The notes under the pieces are model-generated. The model ran no database searches and was not told where the DNA came from. It saw only the letters and a list, made by a program, of their open reading frames with translations. From Bacteroidales bacterium (lineage in GTDB: Bacteria > Bacteroidota > Bacteroidia > Bacteroidales > UBA1402): a DNA stretch of 11,280 bases. Below are positions 1-7,051 of this stretch, one piece after another. The DNA is taken from contig JALNXZ010000030.1 of the NCBI GenBank assembly GCA_023230125.1, forward strand, positions 1 through 11,280, in the 5' to 3' direction. Position 1 is the stretch's first letter. Every line of letters begins with the position of its first letter. The position numbers and the translations under genes are program-made.

Positions 1-693
1 TTCTCGGGCAAAATAAAGCAGGGCTTGCTTCAAATCTGCAAAAGATACATTTTTGTCAATGTATAAAGCTTCAACTTGATGGAAGAAACAGTGCGCGCGG
101 TATGAGATGGCTTCATTACGATAGACACGCCCCGGGCAAATAATACGGATAGGAGGCTGTGTGTTTGTCATGACCCTTGATTGTACCGAAGAGGTGTGGG
201 TCCGGAGCAAGATGTCCGGGGTCTTCTCAATGAAAAAAGTATCCTGCATATCACGTGCCGGATGCTCCAATGGGAAGTTCAGCGATTCAAACACATGCCA
301 GTCGTCTTCAATTTCAGGCCCTTCAGCGATGGTAAATCCAAGGTGGGCAAAAATTTCCACGATTTCGTTCTTGACGATTGAAAGCGGGTGACGAGTTCCC
401 AATTCTACAGGGTAGGCACTTCTGCTATAATCAGCGTCTGCATCTATACAGCTAGTACTTTCAAATCCGGATTTCAAATCATTGAGGTGATCCTGTGCTT
501 TTACTTTCAATTCATTCAAGAATTGGCCCACCTGACGCTTTTGGTCGTTCGGCACTTCTCTGAAATCGTTGAAAAGTTGGCTGATTTCCCCTTTTTTACT
601 TAGATATTTGATGCGCAGAGCTTCCAATTCTTCTGCATTTGCTGCCGACCAGGAACTTACCTCTGCCATCAGTTTTTGAATCCGTTCAATCAT
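1..693 (-). CDS. pheS: Phenylalanyl-tRNA synthetase alpha subunit, 3' end outside window
   Basis: PheS joins PheT in the cytoplasmic alpha2-beta2 enzyme that charges tRNA-Phe; the alpha chain carries the class II catalytic core. Reading the minus strand from the ATG at 693 gives 231 codons without a stop up to base 1, so the C-terminal part is missing (about 100 residues, judging from usual lengths of 325-340). Residues 1-80 form the charged helical N-terminal region that contacts tRNA. Residues 125-154 hold the typical PheS block (GPEIEDDWHVFESLNF followed by HPARDMQDTFF). LRTHTSSVQ (163-171) and GRVYRNE (188-194, class II motif 2) follow. The glycine-rich motif 3 lies outside the window. 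The start is supported by a promoter-like motif about 30 bp upstream. The gene is divergent from tilS. Identification is firm from the motifs. Confidence 0.95.
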   Translation of the reverse strand, partial: MIERIQKLMAEVSSWSAANAEELEALRIKYLSKKGEISQLFNDFREVPNDQKRQVGQFLNELKVKAQDHLNDLKSGFESTSCIDADADYSRSAYPVELGTRHPLSIVKNEIVEIFAHLGFTIAEGPEIEDDWHVFESLNFPLEHPARDMQDTFFIEKTPDILLRTHTSSVQSRVMTNTQPPIRIICPGRVYRNEAISYRAHCFFHQVEALYIDKNVSFADLKQALLYFARE

Positions 694-722
694 TGTTGTA
701 AAATGTTTCAAAAATTAAGCTT

Positions 723-731
723 ACAAATGTA
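723..731 (-). promoter_or_regulatory. Putative pheS promoter, -7 element
   Basis: The minus strand reads TACATTTGT, a full match to the Bacteroidetes -7 consensus TAnnTTTG, 29 bp before the pheS ATG. No convincing TTTG box lies about 20 bp further upstream, so only the -7 element is supported. Transcription would start near 716, giving a leader of about 20 nt. Confidence 0.45.
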
Positions 732-741
732 CGGTTTTTTT

Positions 742-750
742 TATCTTTAC
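742..750 (+). promoter_or_regulatory. Possible tilS promoter, -7 element
   Basis: TATCTTTAC sits about 32 bp before the tilS ATG and matches TAnnTTTG except for the last base. It follows a T-rich run. The position fits a divergent promoter pair with pheS, but the match is incomplete and no clear -33 box is seen. Confidence 0.3.
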
Positions 751-782
751 CGAAAGAAATGGTATGCTAAAATGATGGAACA

Positions 783-2129
783 ATGATAGACCGTATTGTT
801 AAGAAATACATAGAATCCCTGGATTTGTTGCCTGAAGGTGCCAGGGTTGTGGTTGCTCTTAGTGGGGGTGCAGATTCTGTAGCTTTGATGGACATTTTAC
901 ATCGGTTGGATTATTATTGTATTGGTGCGCATGTTAATTTTCACCTCCGCGGTGAGGAATCTGATCGTGATGCTGCATTTTCGCATCAATTTTGCATGGA
1001 TCTTGGAGTGCCTTTCTACAAAATCGACTTGTATGCTGCCGAATATGCCGAACAAGAAGGCATCTCGGTGGAAATGGCTGCCAGGGATTTACGTTATAAC
1101 TGGTTTGAACAATTGCGAAAGGAACAAAGTGCTGTAGCTGTAGCTGTAGCCCATCATCGAGATGATAGCGTTGAAACAGTTCTGCTAAATCTGATTCGTG
1201 GTACAGGTATTCGTGGACTGACCGGAATCAAGCCGCGCAATGGAAATGTCGTAAGACCACTGCTTTGCTGTGGCCGGGAAGACGTGCTCGGATATATTGA
1301 AAAAAGAGGGCTTACTTTTGTGACCGACCGTAGTAATTTACTGAATGAGTATCGGAGAAACAAGATTCGTCTGGAGGTACTTCCTCTGTTGGAAAGCATT
1401 CAACCTTCTGTCCGAGATTCCATAGCTAGAACCATGGATCATCTTGGGGAAACAGAAATTTTATATGAACAAGCTATTGATGAGGCAAAGTCTCGTTTGT
1501 GCAAGGACTCTAAAAGCGGATCATCGGAATTCCCCTTGAAGATTTCATTGTCGGCTCTGGAGCTTGAAAAAGCACCTCAAAGCGTTTTATATGAGCTTCT
1601 TTCTGAATATGGTTTTGGCCGTGCTGATGTCCAGTCTGTCTGGAAAAATCGGTGGGGCACTTCAGGAAGAGTCTATTTTTCGCATACCCATCGATTGATT
1701 TTTGACAGAGACAGTATTTTGGTTTCTGAATTGCCAGCCCAAGAGATAACCGAATATCCCTTGGAAGAGACTCAAACATCTATATCCGAACCTGTTAATC
1801 TGCGATGTAGATTTGTGAAATCAGGAAAAGATTATAAAATCTCAATTTCCAAATCGATGGCATATCTTGATGCGGATAAATTGCTATTTCCTTTAACAAT
1901 CAGACATCCTAAAAAGGGGGATAACTTTATTCCTTTCGGGATGCACGGCCGTAAACTAATCAGTGATTATTGCATAGACCGAAAAATGAACGCAATAGAA
2001 AAAGAAGAACTTTGGTTGTTGTGTTCCGGAAAGGACATTGTTTGGGTTATCGGTGAACGTATTGACAACCGTTTCCGTGTAGATGAAATGACAAAACGGG
2101 TATACCACTTGAGTGTAGATCATTCCTAA
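783..2129 (+). CDS. tilS: tRNA(Ile)-lysidine synthetase
   Basis: TilS uses ATP and lysine to convert C34 of the CAU-anticodon tRNA-Ile to lysidine, so that it reads AUA and is charged with Ile instead of Met. The product has 448 residues, a usual length for the long form. The PP-loop ATP-binding motif SGGADS is at residues 27-32. The family block AHHRDDSVET is at 123-132, followed by RGTGIRGLTGI, RPLL (158-161), and the DRSN and RRNKIR segments at 182-196. Residues from about 372 to 440 (RHPKKGDNFIPFGM, then IDRK and VWVIGERIDNRFRV) form the small TilS C-terminal domain. The ATG at 783 is the only reasonable start before the PP-loop. Three in-frame copies of GCTGTA (1131-1148) encode Ala-Val repeats just before AHHRDD. 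No terminator is visible before rho, so read-through into rho is possible. Confidence 0.95.
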   Translation: MIDRIVKKYIESLDLLPEGARVVVALSGGADSVALMDILHRLDYYCIGAHVNFHLRGEESDRDAAFSHQFCMDLGVPFYKIDLYAAEYAEQEGISVEMAARDLRYNWFEQLRKEQSAVAVAVAHHRDDSVETVLLNLIRGTGIRGLTGIKPRNGNVVRPLLCCGREDVLGYIEKRGLTFVTDRSNLLNEYRRNKIRLEVLPLLESIQPSVRDSIARTMDHLGETEILYEQAIDEAKSRLCKDSKSGSSEFPLKISLSALELEKAPQSVLYELLSEYGFGRADVQSVWKNRWGTSGRVYFSHTHRLIFDRDSILVSELPAQEITEYPLEETQTSISEPVNLRCRFVKSGKDYKISISKSMAYLDADKLLFPLTIRHPKKGDNFIPFGMHGRKLISDYCIDRKMNAIEKEELWLLCSGKDIVWVIGERIDNRFRVDEMTKRVYHLSVDHS

Positions 2130-2148
2130 TCAAAAAAATAATGTAAGA

Positions 2149-2182
2149 ATTGCATACATATCAAAAAAAAAGGTATCTTTGT
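2149..2182 (+). promoter_or_regulatory. Putative rho promoter (-33 and -7 boxes)
   Basis: TATCTTTGT at 2174-2182 matches TAnnTTTG fully, and ATTG at 2149-2152 lies 21 bp upstream as a partial -33 box. Transcription would begin near 2189, leaving a leader of about 60 nt to the rho ATG. That leader contains a small inverted repeat (AGAATT at 2185-2190, AATTCT at 2205-2210) and ends in a pyrimidine run directly before the start codon, with no Shine-Dalgarno stretch. Confidence 0.55.
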
Positions 2183-2250
2183 CCAGAATTCTTCTAATAG
2201 ACGCAATTCTGTTGTCTGTTTAAATCTACAAATTTATAATTCTCTTTTTC

Positions 2251-4410
2251 ATGCCCAACTTCAATATTGTGCAATTGAACTCAAAATCATTGCCTGAACT
2301 CATCGAAATTGCCAAAGAACTAGGTTTGTCAAAAGTCGATTCAAGTGCAAAAGATGCGCTTGTCTATCGTATACTTGATGAACAAGCCATTCAAAATGCT
2401 AGCCGTAAGGCTGTTCAACTTAAAGATACCAATCCTGAAGACAGGCGAAAGCGAACCCGCATCACTCAAACTACAGAGAAAGAAGTGAAAGTTTATTCAG
2501 CCAATGATAAGGAAGCAAAACAAATTAAGCCAGAAAAACTACAAGCTAAGAGAGGTGATGTATCCGTTACAACCGAAAATGTAGCATCGGAAGCCAATCT
2601 GAATGAACCTGTTGCTGTAACTTCTATTGAAAATAAGGCTCAGGTACGAAAAAATGGCTCCGTTCAGGGTCAGAAACAAAATCAGAAACCCCGTCCCAAG
2701 CTAGAAAAACCACGCAAGATAGAACAGCCGATACCTCAATCGGATGCCTCTGTTCAACAAAATGTGAGTCCTAAAACTGAAATAATTACTGAAAATGCGT
2801 CTGCTCCTGTAGAAAAAATTGTTACTGCAGAAATTCCGGTAGCTACAGGGGATTCCATTGAGGCCAAAGTGACAATATTGCAAAAACCTGCTGTTTCTCC
2901 AGCTCCTAAAAAGAGAGGAAGGCCAAAAGCAAAACCAATATTAAAGAATACAGCTGAAACTCAGCTTGTGCTTTCAACAGAGGCCTCTGAACCGACTGTT
3001 CCAGCAGAAGTAGAAGCAGTATCTTCTCCAATTTTACCCAAAGAAACATCAGAAACCCCTTCCTTGCTTACTGCAGGAGAAGAAGCATTGGCAGAAGCCC
3101 GTCGTCTGGCTGGCATTGGCCCGAAAAATGAAACAGGTTCTTTAGAAAATCGCCCCAACCGTCCCATTAAGGTTGGACAAATTAATCAGAACCAGAACCA
3201 GAACCCGAATCAGCAAAACAGAGGAAACTTTCAAAGACAAAACAACCAGAATCGTCCTCAACGTACTGAAGAAGAACGTCAGTTTGAATTCGAAGGTATT
3301 TTAATGGGCTCGGGCTGTCTAGAGATTATGCCTGATAGTTACGGATTCCTTCGTTCTTCCGATTATAATTACCTGTCATCACCTGATGATATTTATGTTT
3401 CCCAATCCCAGATCAAACTCTTCGGCCTTAAGACTGGCGATGTGGTTCTTGGACCCATTCGTCCGCCGAAGGAAGGTGAAAAATATTTTCCGTTGGTCAA
3501 GGTGGAACGCATCAATGGACGTGAACCGTCTTATGTACGTGACCGTTTGTCTTTTGATCATTTGACACCGCTTTTCCCTGAAGAAAAATTCAATCTGACC
3601 GGAAACAAGAGATACGCCAATACCTCAGTCCGCGTAGTTGATCTTTTTTCCCCGATTGGTAAAGGTCAGCGTGGTTTGATTGTTGCTCAGCCAAAAACCG
3701 GCAAGACCGTTTTGCTGAAAGATATCGCCAATGCCATCGCAGCCAACCATCCTGAAGTTTACATGATTGTCCTTCTGATAGACGAACGTCCGGAAGAAGT
3801 GACGGATATGGCACGCAGTGTAAACGCTGAAGTGATCGCCTCGACCTTTGATGAACCGGCAGAACGTCACGTCAAGATTGCCAGTATTGTTTTGGAAAAA
3901 GCAAAACGTATGGTTGAATGTGGTCATGACGTTGTCATTCTTTTAGATTCCATTACTCGTTTGGCAAGAGCCTACAATACAGTGGCCCCTGCTTCTGGCA
4001 AGGTCCTGTCCGGTGGTGTTGACGCCAATGCCCTTCATAAACCAAAACGTTTCTTTGGTGCGGCTCGAAACATTGAAAACGGAGGTTCATTGACTATCAT
4101 TGCTACAGCTCTTACCGAAACCGGCTCCAAAATGGATGATGTGATTTTTGAGGAATTCAAAGGTACTGGAAATATGGAATTGCAGCTTGACCGTAAACTT
4201 TCCAACAAACGTATTTTCCCTGCTGTGGACATCACTGCATCCAGCACGCGTCGTGACGACTTGCTGCTAGACAAACAAACACAAGATCGTTTGTGGATTC
4301 TTCGCCGTTATCTGGCAGACATGAATTCACTCGAAGCCATGGATTTTCTGAAAGGCAGACTGGAAAAGACAGCCTCCAATGAGGAATTTCTGGCATCCAT
4401 GAATGATTAA
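2251..4410 (+). CDS. rho: Transcription termination factor Rho with long disordered insert
   Basis: Rho is a hexameric RNA helicase that binds nascent C-rich RNA and terminates transcription. At 719 residues it is about 300 longer than E. coli Rho. Residues 1-50 form the Rho N-terminal helical domain (LPELIEIAKELGL). About 51-345 is a low-complexity insert rich in Lys, Glu, Pro, Ala, Thr and Ser, with KKRGRPKAK at 220-228 and a Gln/Asn tract at 311-337. About 346-425 is the cold-shock-like primary RNA-binding domain (SYGFLRSSDYNYL, DDIYVSQSQI). The ATPase core follows: Walker A AQPKTGKT (479-486; E. coli has APPKAGKT), LLIDERPEEV, Walker B VVILLD ending at D566, Q-loop region SGKVLSGGVDANAL (582-595), and R-loop GTGNMEL (638-644). 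All catalytic motifs are intact, so the enzyme should be active. Long inserts of this kind are known in Bacteroidetes Rho, and I recall a report that the B. thetaiotaomicron one drives phase separation. Confidence 0.97.
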   Translation: MPNFNIVQLNSKSLPELIEIAKELGLSKVDSSAKDALVYRILDEQAIQNASRKAVQLKDTNPEDRRKRTRITQTTEKEVKVYSANDKEAKQIKPEKLQAKRGDVSVTTENVASEANLNEPVAVTSIENKAQVRKNGSVQGQKQNQKPRPKLEKPRKIEQPIPQSDASVQQNVSPKTEIITENASAPVEKIVTAEIPVATGDSIEAKVTILQKPAVSPAPKKRGRPKAKPILKNTAETQLVLSTEASEPTVPAEVEAVSSPILPKETSETPSLLTAGEEALAEARRLAGIGPKNETGSLENRPNRPIKVGQINQNQNQNPNQQNRGNFQRQNNQNRPQRTEEERQFEFEGILMGSGCLEIMPDSYGFLRSSDYNYLSSPDDIYVSQSQIKLFGLKTGDVVLGPIRPPKEGEKYFPLVKVERINGREPSYVRDRLSFDHLTPLFPEEKFNLTGNKRYANTSVRVVDLFSPIGKGQRGLIVAQPKTGKTVLLKDIANAIAANHPEVYMIVLLIDERPEEVTDMARSVNAEVIASTFDEPAERHVKIASIVLEKAKRMVECGHDVVILLDSITRLARAYNTVAPASGKVLSGGVDANALHKPKRFFGAARNIENGGSLTIIATALTETGSKMDDVIFEEFKGTGNMELQLDRKLSNKRIFPAVDITASSTRRDDLLLDKQTQDRLWILRRYLADMNSLEAMDFLKGRLEKTASNEEFLASMND

Positions 4411-4436
4411 AAATATTTTTTGATATTTATCAGAGG

Positions 4437-4466
4437 CGCATCGGATTGATTTCCGATGCGTTTTTG
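4437..4466 (+). terminator. Intrinsic terminator of rho
   Basis: A perfect 9-bp stem (CGCATCGGA at 4437-4445 and TCCGATGCG at 4452-4460) with a 6-nt loop is followed directly by five T residues. It begins 27 bp after the rho stop codon. The layout is that of a classical Rho-independent terminator. Confidence 0.85.
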
Positions 4467-4490
4467 TTGTGCGCCATTATGGCGCACAAC
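4466..4490. repeat. Perfect 10-bp inverted repeat just after the rho terminator
   Basis: GTTGTGCGCC (4466-4475) and GGCGCACAAC (4481-4490) pair perfectly around the 5-nt loop ATTAT. The element abuts the T-run of the rho terminator. It is much more GC-rich than its surroundings and is not itself followed by T residues, so it is not a standard terminator for the plus strand. A second GGCGC follows at 4496-4500 and could pair with the left arm as an alternative. It could be a palindromic intergenic repeat or a backup transcription barrier. Confidence 0.6.
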
Positions 4491-4543
4491 TTGACGGCGC
4501 AAGTCCGTTATGCAAACTGACAGTTGCCAACCATTAACCAATA

Positions 4544-4592
4544 GCAAGAGTGTCTCAATGATCTTAGTTTACTATTGAGACACCCTCCTTGC
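4544..4592. repeat. Imperfect inverted repeat between convergent genes
   Basis: The arms GCAAG-A-GTGTCTCAAT (4544-4559) and, on the other strand, GCAAG-GAGG-GTGTCTCAAT (4592-4574) share 15 paired bases around a 14-nt loop. It lies about 60 bp beyond the stop codon of permease 2 and could end that operon. Neither side carries a good T-run, so a terminator role is unproven. The terminal-repeat look would also fit a small relic of a transposable element, but no duplicated target site is evident. Confidence 0.5.
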
Positions 4593-4653
4593 ATTTTAAA
4601 AAGCATCTTGATATTATATATGAAAAAGTTTCCAATGAATTTTTGAAAATAAA

Positions 4654-5856
4654 TCACCTCATTCTTATTTCACTCTGCCTGATTTGCCATCTGTATACGA
4701 AGAAGGTGAATATGAAATAAATTCCGGCTTCTATACAAAGACCCATACATTCAAAATTGATCTGTGAAATAGATGCTCCCATCGAATTCATTTTCAGAAA
4801 ACCCTGAATTCCAAAAGTGGATGGAAAAAAGTAGGAAATCATTTTCCAGAAAATAGGAATGTTAGACGCAGGCCATGAAAATCCGGAAATCAGCAACAGG
4901 GGGATGGATGTGCACAGATAGATGAGCAATGAAGTCTCTCTAACCCAGAAGAAAACAGAAATACCCATTCCAAAAAATACACTGGCAAGCAAAAACGGTA
5001 CGAGGAACTGTAATGCAGACCCGATTGTAAAATAGTTGGGCAATTGGAACATATACGGTATAAGGACAAGATTGTATATTCCGATGAACAGGTATATGAT
5101 GAAATAGGCAAGAGCCTTACCTGTTACAATGCGCAGCGTTCCGTGATATTTCCGTTGATAAGGGATTAACTGATGGTATTTGTTCTCTTCCCGAGCCGTT
5201 CCGGCAAGCATGCCGATTCCAATCACGAGCGTCTGTTGTATGATTAGGATCAATGCTGCAGGAAGCAGGAAGGAAGCAAAACCGCTGTTAGAATTATATA
5301 AAGGATGCCCTTCCCGGAGGATCGGTGTTGCTGTAGCTTTCGCCTGCTGTACCGTAAGACCTTTGGTCTCCAGATTGGCTACCTGGATTTTTTCATCAAA
5401 ATCGAGACAAACAAAATTAACTGCCGAATAGACACCCCTGAAATAAAGCATTGTAGCGATATTGCTATAAGCAAAAACATGCGTTTGCTTGCCTTTGCAA
5501 AGATCTTTGGAAAATGAGGCAGGAATGTAAACAATTCCATGTACCTCATTTTTGGCGAACAAATCCTTTGCTTCATTCATGGTATTTGCCTTATAGGCAA
5601 CCTTCAGATCCGGTGTGGCGTCGATTTTTCGAACGAGATCACGGCTTAAAGCTGAATTGCTTTGATTTACAACAGCAATAGGAATATCCCTCAGCACTTC
5701 ATTCCTATAAATGAATCCATAAAGAATCGGATATAAAATGCCTGCACCGAAAAAAATGATGATGACACCTGAATCTTTAAAGATATGCTTGATCTCTTCT
5801 GTGAAAATCTCAGCAATATCAGTGAGTGCTGTTTTAAAAAAGCTTGTATGTTTCAT
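4654..5856 (-). CDS. ABC-2 type permease, YhhJ/YbhR-like (second of pair)
   Basis: This is an inner-membrane protein of the ABC-2 transporter permease family and the last gene of the marR-led cluster. From the ATG at 5856 it has 400 residues: one N-terminal membrane segment (about 30-50), a large extracytoplasmic domain (about 51-190, starting IPIAVVNQSNSALSR), then five hydrophobic segments near 194-218, 246-270, 281-304, 308-329 and 371-388. This is the usual layout of YhhJ, YbhS and YbhR. The frame extends to a TTG at 5883, but that would overlap the previous gene by 20 bp; the ATG leaves a 7-bp gap and is preferred. RKIDAT (76-81) matches RQIDAT in permease 1, so the two are diverged paralogues and probably a heterodimer. 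No nucleotide-binding domain is fused to it or lies nearby. The substrate is unknown; drugs or other amphipathic compounds are a guess from the family and the MarR regulator. Confidence 0.85.
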   Translation of the reverse strand: MKHTSFFKTALTDIAEIFTEEIKHIFKDSGVIIIFFGAGILYPILYGFIYRNEVLRDIPIAVVNQSNSALSRDLVRKIDATPDLKVAYKANTMNEAKDLFAKNEVHGIVYIPASFSKDLCKGKQTHVFAYSNIATMLYFRGVYSAVNFVCLDFDEKIQVANLETKGLTVQQAKATATPILREGHPLYNSNSGFASFLLPAALILIIQQTLVIGIGMLAGTAREENKYHQLIPYQRKYHGTLRIVTGKALAYFIIYLFIGIYNLVLIPYMFQLPNYFTIGSALQFLVPFLLASVFFGMGISVFFWVRETSLLIYLCTSIPLLLISGFSWPASNIPIFWKMISYFFPSTFGIQGFLKMNSMGASISQINFECMGLCIEAGIYFIFTFFVYRWQIRQSEIRMR

Positions 5857-5863
5857 TGCATGA

Positions 5864-7042
5864 TTACTTTTTGGGATAGTCAAGCCTTGTCAAAGCATTG
5901 TGAAGCCGCCTCCATACTACGATTGGGAAAAGAAGGTAGAGCAACATGATCAGGTAATTTATCATAGAAAAGTCCGGGCTTATATCGTTTAAAACAACAT
6001 TCTGATAAATCTTGAAGAAGAAACGCAGTGGGAACAGGTAACTTAAACCCTGCAATATTGCAGGCATACCTTCTATCGGGAAAATCAAACCAGAATACGA
6101 AAAGGCCAGTATTCCGTATAATCCGGCAAAACACAAACCATCTCTTAAAACCGGAACAATTCCAATCATTACTATCGCAACGCCTTCAGTCGCAATGACC
6201 AGAAGGAATGTATCCAAAATCATCCACCATAGGCTGCTGTTTATCGGGAAGTGCATAAACTTGAATAAAAATATTTCATAGAAAAAACCGATGCATGAGA
6301 AGATGATCGTATATGGTAGTAGTTTTCCTACAATAGCTTGGAACATGGAACCTCCGGCATCTCTCAACCATATTTTCGAACTGCTTTTCTTAAGCTCAAT
6401 TCCTATACAATAGACTATTGTCATGAGTATCATAAGCTGAAGCATTCCAGGTAGCAGGATGTTGCTCAGATACACTGAATAATTCATATATGGATTGCCT
6501 ATGGCATGGATTTCCGGAACAATAGGTAAAATCTGGGACATGCTTTCTTCAACTCCCTGGCCTTTAAGCTGACGTGTATTAAGGTTGACTCCGGCACATA
6601 TGGTATTCAGCATGATTTCCATATCTTTGAGCAAAAGTGAACCCGCGACAAAAAAGCTTTGATTATAATAATAGTGAATAGTAGGCTGAAGTCCTGAATA
6701 TACGTCTTTCTGAAGGTTGCCGGGAATTTCTATGAATGCATATATTTGTCCTTGTTGCATATCTTTCCTCGCATCTGTGAAATGCAGGTATCTTGCTGCG
6801 ACCTTTGTCTGCTGGGTCGCATCTATCTGTCTGATGATATTTCTCGAAAGTGATGAATTGTCATGATCTATTACGCCTAATGGAAGTTGTTCCGGATAGC
6901 CTTCGTTTAGAAATGTACTATAGAAAAGCAGAAATCCAAGAGGTAAAATGATGGTCATCAAGACATAGATAGGTCTGGAAACGAAGCGTCTTAATTCACG
7001 CATGAATACCACTTTCCATCCCGGTGACTTAATAATTCGCAT
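5864..7042 (-). CDS. ABC-2 type permease, YhhJ/YbhR-like (first of pair)
   Basis: This 392-residue inner-membrane permease has the same plan as its downstream neighbour. It has a membrane segment at about 24-44, an extracytoplasmic domain at about 45-190 (LPLGVIDHDNSSLSR, then RQIDAT at 71-76), and hydrophobic segments near 193-215, 238-260, 272-296, 302-323 and 361-378. The ATG at 7042 lies 9 bp after the stop of the adaptor gene, and the next gene's ATG is 7 bp after its own stop, so the three are almost certainly co-transcribed. The pairing of an adaptor with two ABC-2 permeases recalls E. coli YbhG-YbhF-YbhS-YbhR, but the ATPase counterpart (YbhF) is absent here. Its role is inferred to be half of the membrane channel of an export pump. 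The family call is firm; the substrate is not known. Confidence 0.85.
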   Translation of the reverse strand: MRIIKSPGWKVVFMRELRRFVSRPIYVLMTIILPLGFLLFYSTFLNEGYPEQLPLGVIDHDNSSLSRNIIRQIDATQQTKVAARYLHFTDARKDMQQGQIYAFIEIPGNLQKDVYSGLQPTIHYYYNQSFFVAGSLLLKDMEIMLNTICAGVNLNTRQLKGQGVEESMSQILPIVPEIHAIGNPYMNYSVYLSNILLPGMLQLMILMTIVYCIGIELKKSSSKIWLRDAGGSMFQAIVGKLLPYTIIFSCIGFFYEIFLFKFMHFPINSSLWWMILDTFLLVIATEGVAIVMIGIVPVLRDGLCFAGLYGILAFSYSGLIFPIEGMPAILQGLSYLFPLRFFFKIYQNVVLNDISPDFSMINYLIMLLYLLFPIVVWRRLHNALTRLDYPKK

Positions 7043-7051
7043 CTTATGATA

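Noticed and set aside
161..603. Plus-strand open frames in the left 600 bp
   Set aside because: They are antisense to pheS, whose minus-strand reading is continuous and carries clear family motifs.
2701..3167. Minus-strand open frames inside rho
   Set aside because: They fall within the low-complexity insert of Rho, where biased codon use leaves the other frames open; no family features.
4544..4592. Complete MITE or insertion-sequence end
   Set aside because: The inverted arms are short, no flanking target duplication is seen, and no transposase fragment is nearby. Kept only as an inverted repeat.
4411..4653. tRNA, small RNA or riboswitch in the convergent gap
   Set aside because: The hairpins do not form a cloverleaf or a known aptamer, and a rho terminator explains the first. 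An uncharacterised RNA cannot be excluded.
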